Part shown: in pieces, positions 1-5,444 of the stretch | How positions within the stretch are numbered: the stretch's first letter is position 1 | Layout of the letters: each line of letters starts with the position of its first letter | Assembly: GCA_934771675.1 (NCBI GenBank) | Contig: CAKVMF010000013.1 | Location: 1-12,922 of the forward strand | Length of the DNA stretch: 12,922 bases | Origin: an uncultured Clostridia bacterium | GTDB taxonomy: Bacteria > Bacillota > Clostridia > Christensenellales > UBA1242 | Direction of reading: 5' to 3' | Notes under the pieces: model-generated | The model's input: the letters and a program-made list of their open reading frames with translations, nothing else | The model's database searches: none | Told to the model about the DNA's origin: nothing | Made by a program: the position numbers and the translations under genes

Positions 1-1845
1 CGAGCCATAGGTCGCATAGCCAAAACTGTTCATTTTTTCCCATTCACGGTCATAGTTATTCACAATTTGCATAACTCTGTCACCAACACGAAAAATTCGT
101 TTGTGGAGTTCAATTTCCTTCTTGTCCGGCTGTCTTGGGTTAAGCTTGTCTTGAATTAAAACATTGAGATTAAGTGTCCCAGCAAGCCCAGCCTTCATAG
201 GAGCAATAACTTGAATATCATCACTTGAAATTCCAAAATATTTTGGTATACGTTCGGTTATAAGTGAAACAATTTCGCTGGCAACCATTTCAGGATCACT
301 CGTTTTGCTATAAAAGAAATCGCTGGATTTTTGAAGCAAATCTGGCATTTCAGAATTGTTAATCTTATGAGCATTTTGAGCAATCATGCTGTCTTCACTC
401 TGTCTAAAAATCTGCGTGAGTTCAACAACTTTAAATTTTTCACTGGCAATAATATCTGCCAAAACATTCCCCGCTCCAACACTTGGAAGCTGATCCTTGT
501 CACCAACCAAAATTAGTCTTGTTCCAAAATTGATAGCCTTTAAAAGTGAACTCATCAAAAACACATCAAGCATTGAAACTTCATCAACAATAATTGCATC
601 AGCTTCAAGCGGATTGTTTTCATCATGTGAGAATCCTCTGCCACTTCCAGCAAAGTTTGCTTCCAAAGCTCTATGGATTGTGCTAGCCGGTTCGCCTGTT
701 TGCTCTTCCAATCTTTTTGCAGCCCTGCCAGTTGGAGCCATAAGCATACATTTGAGTCCATGACCTTTCAATATTTTCAAAATACACTTAACAATTGTTG
801 TTTTTCCAGTTCCTGGGCCACCAGTGATAACAACAACCCCTTCACTTGTTCCTGCCAAAATCGCTTTCTTTTGGTTTTCATGAAGTTCGATCTTGTTTAG
901 ACTTTCATATTGTTCAATTTCTTCAATAGACCCATACTTTACAATCTCGCTGTTAACATTCAAATTAACGAGTTTTCTTGCAATATAACTTTCCATTGAA
1001 TAGTATTTTGAAATCGCATAAACTTCATGGTCCTCAAGTTCAAGTTTTCGTATAAGCCCTGAAATTTCAAGGTCAACAAGACCACTTTCAATCAAATCTT
1101 GTTTATCTTCATCAAGTTCCAAAACCAATAAGGACTCTCTTTTGAGATCATCCGCAAATGCAACTGTTGAACCTTGTTTTTCTGCATAATCTGAAAGTGC
1201 AAATAATATTCCAGCTTTAATTCTCACCAAACTTTCATTTTGAATGCCAAGTTTCATTGCAATCTTGTCAGCAGTTTTAAACCCAATACCATCAATATCT
1301 TCAATAAGTTTGTAAGGGTTAGCCATCAAAACTTCTTCAGTTCTATATTTGTATTTGTTAAAAATTTTAACGGCCATGTTAATTGAAATATCATACTTTT
1401 GCAAAAACATAACTGCTTCTTGCATCTTTTTAATATCTTGATAAGCTCTGTGAATTTCAGCCGCTTTTTTTGCACTTATTCCCCTAACATCTGCAAGTTT
1501 GAAAGGTTGTTCATCAATAATTTCAAGAGTTTTTTCACCAAACATCTTAACAATGTTTCTTGCTGTAACTTCACCCACCCCAGAAATTAGCCCACATGAA
1601 AGATATTTTTCAATTGATCCGCAATCTGTTGGTTTGTCAACTTTGATACTTTCCGCTTCAAATTGTTCACCATATCTTTTGTTAATTTTAAACTCGCCTT
1701 CAAGCGTTAATGTTTCGCCCTTGCCAACAATTGGAAATTTTCCCGCAACAGTTATATTTCTTCCACCTGAAAAAAGACTGAGAATTGTGTAACTATTCTC
1801 ACTATTTCGATAGATTATATTTTCAATTGTTCCAGTCAATATCAT
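1..1845 (-). CDS. recD2: RecD2-family ATP-dependent DNA helicase, N-terminal 615 residues (C-terminus beyond the window)
   Basis: This is an SF1B 5'-3' DNA helicase of the RecD2/TraA type, which works without RecB and RecC in DNA repair and recombination. Reading leftward from the ATG at 1845, the frame stays open to base 1. An N-terminal OB-like region (about residues 1-70) is followed by helix-hairpin-helix segments (GVGEVTARNI near 89-98, DIDGIGFKTADKIA further on), the hallmark that separates RecD2 from RecD. The helicase core has Walker A GGPGTGKT at 342-349 and Walker B IIVDEVSM with D421 and E422. A motif III-like LVGDKDQLPSVG and the GDRVMQIVNNYD segment near the edge follow. RecD2 proteins are usually about 720-800 residues, so the UvrD-like C-terminal 2A part is off the window. 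No SD precedes the ATG, but a strong promoter places the transcript start at or one base from it. It is divergent from the deacetylase gene. Family assignment is secure. Confidence 0.95.
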   Translation of the reverse strand, partial: MILTGTIENIIYRNSENSYTILSLFSGGRNITVAGKFPIVGKGETLTLEGEFKINKRYGEQFEAESIKVDKPTDCGSIEKYLSCGLISGVGEVTARNIVKMFGEKTLEIIDEQPFKLADVRGISAKKAAEIHRAYQDIKKMQEAVMFLQKYDISINMAVKIFNKYKYRTEEVLMANPYKLIEDIDGIGFKTADKIAMKLGIQNESLVRIKAGILFALSDYAEKQGSTVAFADDLKRESLLVLELDEDKQDLIESGLVDLEISGLIRKLELEDHEVYAISKYYSMESYIARKLVNLNVNSEIVKYGSIEEIEQYESLNKIELHENQKKAILAGTSEGVVVITGGPGTGKTTIVKCILKILKGHGLKCMLMAPTGRAAKRLEEQTGEPASTIHRALEANFAGSGRGFSHDENNPLEADAIIVDEVSMLDVFLMSSLLKAINFGTRLILVGDKDQLPSVGAGNVLADIIASEKFKVVELTQIFRQSEDSMIAQNAHKINNSEMPDLLQKSSDFFYSKTSDPEMVASEIVSLITERIPKYFGISSDDIQVIAPMKAGLAGTLNLNVLIQDKLNPRQPDKKEIELHKRIFRVGDRVMQIVNNYDREWEKMNSFGYATYGS

Positions 1846-1852
1846 AACTATA

Positions 1853-1881
1853 ATAGTAAACCAAAAGGCATATAAAGTCAA
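1853..1881 (-). promoter_or_regulatory. recD2 promoter, predicted to give a leaderless transcript
   Basis: On the minus strand a -35 TTGACT (1881-1876) and a -10 TACTAT (1858-1853) are separated by exactly 17 nt. Seven bases separate the -10 from the ATG at 1845, so transcription would begin at or one base before the start codon. This fits the absence of any SD. Confidence 0.6.
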
Positions 1882-1882
1882 T

Positions 1883-1912
1883 TTGAAAAAAGTTCAAAAA
1901 AATAAATAATTT
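1883..1912 (+). promoter_or_regulatory. Weak candidate promoter for the deacetylase gene
   Basis: TTGAAA (1883-1888) lies 18 nt before TAATTT (1907-1912) on the plus strand, which would start the transcript about 20 nt before the ATG at 1939. The -10 match is poor. The -35 lies back to back with the recD2 -35 in the 93-bp divergent gap. No SD is visible before 1939, so how this gene starts translation is unclear. Confidence 0.25.
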
Positions 1913-1938
1913 AAAATAAAAAGTCAAATACTAAAATT

Positions 1939-2760
1939 ATGAAAAAATTAATCAAATCAATAATATTAATGCTTTTGGTAACTCTGGCTTTTGCCGCACC
2001 AAAAACACCAAAACACAGTGCAAATGCTGATAGCTTAAACACTTCTCAAAAACCAATGATGAGTATCGTTATTGATGACTTTGGAAGTTTTGACCAAAGT
2101 GGTGTTGATATTCTTTTAAACTCTTCTGTTCCAATCACCGCAGCGGTTATCCCAAAAACCGATAACACAAAGAAAAATATCAGCCAGCTTGAAGCGGCAG
2201 GAAAAGAAATAATTTTGCATATGCCAATGGAGTCGCATGTTCACTTGCCTGAAAGTTGGTATGGAAATGTTTATATTCGAAATTTTGATTCACCTGAAGC
2301 TGCCTGCAAAAAAATTAATGATTGCAGAAAAGAGTTCCCTGAAATCAAAGGTTTCAACATTCATATTGGCTCAGGAGTCAGCAGAAACAAAACCTTAATG
2401 ACTGCAATTTACAATTACGCAAAAGAACATAACTTGTATTTTCTTGATAGCCGAACAATTGAAACCAAAGCAATTGAAGAAGCTTGCAAAGATACAAATT
2501 CAATCTATCTTGGAAGAGATGAATTTTTGGAAGCAGATAAAAACAAGTCTTATACAAATGTCGTTTATAGACTGAATCAAGGTGCAAAAACAGCCAAAGA
2601 AAAAGGTTATGCAATTGTTATCGGCCATGTGGGAGCAGAAGGCGGAACAAACACCGCAAAAGCAATACTTGACACTGCAAAGGCAATTGAAGAGCAAGGT
2701 GTTGAAATTGTTCCACTTTCAAAGATTTATGAATACTTAAAAACTGCAAAAACAAAATAA
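1939..2760 (+). CDS. Exported divergent polysaccharide deacetylase (YibQ / DUF610-like)
   Basis: The product is a 273-residue secreted protein of the divergent polysaccharide deacetylase family, an NodB-like carbohydrate esterase relative. Residues 1-19 are a typical Sec signal peptide: MKKLIK, a hydrophobic run, then AFA before A20. The family motifs appear in order: IVIDDFG with D46 and D47; HMPMES with H94; GFNIHIGSGVS with H142, matching the NHMGS motif; YFLDSRT (167-173); GRDEFLEA (192-199), matching the RDVFLD motif; and AIVIGHVG with H230. The Asp/His set needed for a metal site is therefore present. The protein probably acts on an envelope or cell-wall polysaccharide outside the membrane; the substrate and activity are unknown for most of the family. 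The ATG has no SD, but the signal peptide starts exactly there. The gene appears to be transcribed alone, and the next gene is 208 bp downstream. Confidence 0.88.
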   Translation: MKKLIKSIILMLLVTLAFAAPKTPKHSANADSLNTSQKPMMSIVIDDFGSFDQSGVDILLNSSVPITAAVIPKTDNTKKNISQLEAAGKEIILHMPMESHVHLPESWYGNVYIRNFDSPEAACKKINDCRKEFPEIKGFNIHIGSGVSRNKTLMTAIYNYAKEHNLYFLDSRTIETKAIEEACKDTNSIYLGRDEFLEADKNKSYTNVVYRLNQGAKTAKEKGYAIVIGHVGAEGGTNTAKAILDTAKAIEEQGVEIVPLSKIYEYLKTAKTK

Positions 2761-2768
2761 ATTTTATA

Positions 2769-2784
2769 AAAAATCGCAAAAATT
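2769..2784 (+). repeat. 3'-end motif, copy 1 (AAAAATCGCAAAAATT)
   Basis: This is an exact copy of a 16-nt sequence that also directly follows the stops of tmk and gpsA. Here it begins 8 nt after the TAA and is followed by further A-rich sequence ending near AAAAAATGGCG. No clear hairpin terminator follows this copy. Confidence 0.6.
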
Positions 2785-2968
2785 AATAAAAAATACTAAA
2801 AAATGGCGTAATTTCATCAATTCACCTAAAAATCATTTTCGTTTAGATTTGTCAAACAACTTTCCAGCCAAATTGAAATTTGTAAAATTTTACCAAAATA
2901 TTTTTTAAACCTCATTTCATTTTACTTTACCATTCAATTTTTATAAACTATTTTCAGAGGGTAAAAAT
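2785..2968. other. Gene-free AT-rich gap before tmk
   Basis: No gene is visible here. It holds a perfect 12-bp palindrome, GTAAAATTTTAC (2882-2893), next to CAAATTGAAATTTG. A weak promoter candidate lies close to tmk (TTTACT at 2921-2926, 17 nt, TAAACT at 2944-2949). The tmk SD AGAGGG is at 2956-2961, 7 nt before the ATG. Nothing else was recognised. Confidence 0.4.
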
Positions 2969-3670
2969 ATGAATGGAACAATAATTTCAATTGAAGGAAC
3001 CGACGGTTCAGGAAAACACACTCAACAACAACTGCTTCTTGGTGATCTTAACAAGCTTGGCTACAAAGTTTTTGACCAATCTTTTCCAAATTATGGAAGT
3101 AGATCGGCAATGCCTGTTCAAATGTATCTTGATGGCGAACTTGGCGACACAGCAAATTGTTTAGATGCATATGAAGCTTCAGTTCTCTATGCTGTTGACC
3201 GCCTTTGCACTTACAAAAAAACAATAAGACCACATTATGAAAATGGCGAAATAATCTTGTTTGATAGATATGTTCAATCAAACTTTATTCACCACACTTC
3301 AAGGATTGCAGATCCAAACGAAAAACTGAAATATCTTGATTTTATGTCAGACCTTGAATATGGAAAATTCCATTTGCCAAAACCAGATTTGGTATTCTTT
3401 ATCGAAATGCCTGTTGAAAAAAGTTTGGAGCTCGCTCATGCTAGAGCAGAACTTAAAAACGGTTCAACAAAAGACATTTTAGAATCTGACACAGAATATA
3501 TGACAAACGCATACAACAACGGTATCAATCTTGCAAAAAAATTCGGTTGGACAATAATTCACTGTTTGGATGATAGTGGCAATTTAAAAACTATTGATGC
3601 AATTCATGAAGAAATCATGAAAATCGCAATAAATTTTTTAAACAGTAAAAATGTTTTACCACGCAAATAA
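2969..3670 (+). CDS. tmk: Thymidylate kinase (dTMP kinase), GKHTQ variant
   Basis: This is a 233-residue cytosolic P-loop kinase that phosphorylates dTMP to dTDP for DNA synthesis. The N-terminus has the family P-loop IEGTDGSGKHTQ (residues 8-19). FPNYGSRSAMPVQMYLDGELG follows at about 39-59, the DR[YF]-type nucleotide-monophosphate site is LFDRYVQSN with D99 and R100, and PDLVFFIEMP introduces the LID side. Most family members read GKTTQ or GKSTQ. Here H17 replaces the Ser/Thr directly after the lysine, although T18 is kept. The length is slightly above the usual 200-215. The start is set by SD AGAGGG 7 nt upstream. It is followed by the repeated 3' motif and a strong terminator, so it looks monocistronic, and it converges on the HAD-IB gene. 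A related deoxynucleoside monophosphate kinase is possible but less likely. Confidence 0.9.
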   Translation: MNGTIISIEGTDGSGKHTQQQLLLGDLNKLGYKVFDQSFPNYGSRSAMPVQMYLDGELGDTANCLDAYEASVLYAVDRLCTYKKTIRPHYENGEIILFDRYVQSNFIHHTSRIADPNEKLKYLDFMSDLEYGKFHLPKPDLVFFIEMPVEKSLELAHARAELKNGSTKDILESDTEYMTNAYNNGINLAKKFGWTIIHCLDDSGNLKTIDAIHEEIMKIAINFLNSKNVLPRK

Positions 3671-3686
3671 AAAAATCGCAAAAATT
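3671..3686 (+). repeat. 3'-end motif, copy 2 (AAAAATCGCAAAAATT)
   Basis: This exact 16-nt copy starts on the base after the tmk TAA. It continues as an A-rich tract (about 3687-3711) that resembles the tract after gpsA, including a shared AAAAAATCA, and leads into the terminator hairpin. Confidence 0.65.
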
Positions 3687-3711
3687 TAAAAATATTGATA
3701 AAAAATCATAG

Positions 3712-3738
3712 AAAAAAGCACCAATTCGGTGCTTTTTT
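3712..3738. terminator. Intrinsic terminator after tmk, potentially bidirectional
   Basis: A stem AAAAAAGCACC (3712-3722) pairs perfectly with GGTGCTTTTTT (3728-3738) around the loop AATTC. The GC core is 5 bp, and T-runs continue to about 3746. The A-run on the left gives a matching T-run on the minus strand, so it could also stop leftward transcripts from the HAD-IB gene. Confidence 0.85.
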
Positions 3739-3797
3739 GTTTTTTGTTTAAATTTTTAACACTTACTTCAACCAATATTCAATCTATAGTAAGCCAA

Positions 3798-3853
3798 CTA
3801 TTCCGAGCATGTCGTCCTGAGAAAGCCGTAGGCTGACGTGAGGGTCTATTCCG
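3798..3853. repeat. GC-rich short interspersed (REP/MITE-like) element with 8-bp direct repeats
   Basis: A block clearly richer in G+C than its surroundings is bounded by two copies of CTATTCCG (3798-3805 and 3846-3853). Inside is GTCGTCCTGAG, a small hairpin AGCC-GTA-GGCT (3824-3834), and GTGAGGGTCTA. From memory, the GTCxTCCTGAG...GGxTCTA pattern resembles short extragenic repeats dispersed in many bacterial genomes. Only one copy is in this window. The rest of the gap (3747-3876) shows no gene. Confidence 0.5.
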
Positions 3854-3876
3854 CTTAATCTTATGTGAAAATTATT

Positions 3877-4452
3877 TTACATTTCTTTAATCTTTTCAGT
3901 AACTTCACTCACATTTTCACCATCAACCAAAAATGCTCGTTTTGAAATCTTCATCATTGGCAAATCACTCATTGAATCTGAATAAAACGCATCAAGTGTT
4001 TCTTTTGGATAGAATCTTCTAAATTCTGTAACTTTTGCTTCACCATAACAATTTTCACCAGAAATCTTTCCTGTATGAATATTGTAGTTTGTTGCAAACC
4101 AAACTTTAACGTTAAGCATTTCAACAACTGGTTTGATAATAAATCCAAGTGATGCAGAAATAATCACATCATCATCAGATTTTTGAATTGCATACCAATG
4201 CTGAATTTTGTTCGCATTTTTGCTCCAAAACTTATCAACAATTTTGTCTATATTTTTATACCATGGAACAAAGAAAAATAAACACTGCTTAGTCTTCTTT
4301 TTGCTCAAGATTTTCATCCCATAGAGTGCAAGCACAACCAAGAACCATGGAAAGAATAACAGCAAGTAACCCCTTGTAAAAATCATGTATAAAAAGAAAT
4401 CTGTTGAACTATCACCTTTATAGATAGTTTTATCAAAATCATAACCTTTCAT
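3877..4452 (-). CDS. HAD-superfamily subclass IB phosphatase (phosphoserine-phosphatase-like)
   Basis: This 191-residue haloacid dehalogenase-fold phosphatase keeps all four HAD motifs: motif I YDFDKT with nucleophile D5 and acid D7; motif II IISAS with S99; motif III lysine K140 in YGEAKVT; and motif IV YSDSMSDLP with D159 and D163. The cap contains a strongly hydrophobic stretch (about residues 20-49, LYMIFTRGYLLLFFPWFLVV and onward) that could sit in or on the membrane. Related clostridial HAD-IB proteins are annotated only as phosphatases and the substrate is unknown; a phospholipid-linked or small phosphomonoester substrate is a guess. The start is supported by GGGGA (4464-4460), a spaced SD, and by motif I lying at residue 5 as usual. 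It is 67 bp beyond the end of the six-gene cluster and has its own promoter. Confidence 0.88.
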   Translation of the reverse strand: MKGYDFDKTIYKGDSSTDFFLYMIFTRGYLLLFFPWFLVVLALYGMKILSKKKTKQCLFFFVPWYKNIDKIVDKFWSKNANKIQHWYAIQKSDDDVIISASLGFIIKPVVEMLNVKVWFATNYNIHTGKISGENCYGEAKVTEFRRFYPKETLDAFYSDSMSDLPMMKISKRAFLVDGENVSEVTEKIKEM

Positions 4453-4475
4453 TTGTGTATCCCCATAACAAACTT

Positions 4476-4505
4476 ATTATACCAATTTATATGTTTTTTG
4501 GTCAA
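4476..4505 (-). promoter_or_regulatory. Promoter of the HAD-IB phosphatase gene
   Basis: On the minus strand TTGACC (4505-4500) is followed after 18 nt by a perfect TATAAT (4481-4476). The transcript would start near 4469, giving a leader of about 17 nt that carries the GGGGA SD. An 8-bp inverted repeat (CAATTTAT 4483-4490, ATAAATTG 4506-4513) surrounds the -35 box and could be an operator or chance. Confidence 0.65.
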
Positions 4506-4519
4506 ATAAATTGTCAATT

Positions 4520-5188
4520 TTACTTTTTCTTGGCTTCAATAAGTTTCTTAACAAAATCTTCAGTGTCTTTAACTGAATGAACAAATTTTGTTTGAATTTT
4601 AACATTTCGTGCTGGCAAAATATCCGCATAAAAATTATCGCCAACCATAACCGCTTCTTTTGGTTTTGCACCCATTTCGCTTACACATTTTGAAATATAA
4701 AAACTCTTTGAAAAATCACTTGATTCATGTTTATTGCAATAAACTTTTGTGAATACGCTTAAATCTAAACCAAACATTTGCGCATAGTGTTTAATATAGT
4801 TTTCAGGACTATCGGTAACCATACACAAAACATAATTTCTTGCCAACTTTTTAAGCAATGAGTAATCCATAAATTGCATATTTTCACTGGTTATATTGTA
4901 GATGTTTTTATTAAAATAATCATATAAAAGATTAACATCCATATCATGTTCCGCAAAATAAATGCATGATTTCATACTTATATGATGATATTTTGCATAC
5001 TTTGTGTTAAACAAATGTTCAACTTCAGCAGCATCCTTTCCCACGCCAACTGAAGCCAAAAAGTTATAGCATGTTGGATAATAATTATCCCAACTTCCAC
5101 CCGAATATAGTGTATCATCAAAATCAAAGATAATAACTTTCAATTTTGAAATATCTGGTTCTTCATTTTTAATCTTTTCGTAATCCAT
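4520..5188 (-). CDS. HAD-superfamily subclass IA hydrolase
   Basis: The product is a 222-residue cytosolic HAD phosphatase. Motif I is IIFDFDDTLY with D22 and D24. A helical cap covers about residues 35-105. Motif II is CMVTDSPENY with T125, the motif III lysine is probably K161 before SFYISKC, and motif IV is MVGDNFYADI with D184 and D189. This arrangement, with the cap between motifs I and II, matches the group that includes pyrimidine nucleotidases (YjjG-like) and phosphoglycolate or pyrophosphate phosphatases; the substrate cannot be read from the sequence. It is the last gene of the six-gene cluster. The stop of the preceding membrane-protein gene is one base before its ATG, and SD AAAGGA (5200-5195) lies inside that gene, so translation is probably coupled. 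No clear terminator hairpin follows it. It may be a housekeeping phosphatase rather than part of the cluster's function. Confidence 0.85.
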   Translation of the reverse strand: MDYEKIKNEEPDISKLKVIIFDFDDTLYSGGSWDNYYPTCYNFLASVGVGKDAAEVEHLFNTKYAKYHHISMKSCIYFAEHDMDVNLLYDYFNKNIYNITSENMQFMDYSLLKKLARNYVLCMVTDSPENYIKHYAQMFGLDLSVFTKVYCNKHESSDFSKSFYISKCVSEMGAKPKEAVMVGDNFYADILPARNVKIQTKFVHSVKDTEDFVKKLIEAKKK

Positions 5189-5189
5189 A

Positions 5190-5444
5190 CTAAATCCTTT
5201 TCAATATTTTTAAAACAACAATTGCAACCGCCATAATCAAATTGACCGCAATAGCAATTGCATTTACCCAAACAAAACTTGAAGCAATAAAACTTACATT
5301 GGCTTGAATCTGAATAAGTTCAATCACATCAAAAATTATAACAAATAAATCAAAAACACACAAACATATTATTCCAATAAACAGTCCCATTAAAAATTTG
5401 TTTGTTTTTAATCTAAACATAAGTTCACTAAATTTCATCAGCAA
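5190..5444 (-). CDS. Small two-helix membrane protein, function unknown
   Basis: This 84-residue protein is almost entirely membrane. Helices lie at about residues 17-38 and 57-78, joined by a short loop (39-56). Basic residues before helix 1 (R11, K13, K16) and after helix 2 (K79, K82, R83) predict that both termini face the cytoplasm. I do not recognise a family. The proposed start is the TTG at 5444, because GAGG (5454-5451) lies 6 nt upstream. The in-frame ATG at 5438 is 12 nt from that SD and would give 82 residues. Either start lies inside the end of the beta-helix gene (stop at 5428-5430), an overlap of 17 or 11 bp, so the two are translationally coupled. It may pair in the membrane with the single-span beta-helix protein; that is inferred only from position. 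Confidence 0.7.
   Translation of the reverse strand: MLMKFSELMFRLKTNKFLMGLFIGIICLCVFDLFVIIFDVIELIQIQANVSFIASSFVWVNAIAIAVNLIMAVAIVVLKILKRI

Noticed and set aside
497..763. Plus-strand open frames opposite recD2
   Set aside because: The minus strand encodes continuous RecD2 with helicase motifs here; the plus-strand frames have no SD and no recognisable motif.
2761..2968. A riboswitch or small RNA in the gap before tmk
   Set aside because: No conserved aptamer-like sequence or stable GC-containing hairpin is visible.
4505..4520. AAATTG-A-CAATTT palindrome after the HAD-IA stop as a terminator
   Set aside because: The loop is too short, the stem has little GC and no T-run follows, so it is not a convincing terminator.
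4477..4671. A 64-codon minus-strand frame overlapping the HAD-IA gene end
   Set aside because: It is an out-of-frame shadow of the HAD-IA C-terminus and runs through the HAD-IB promoter.
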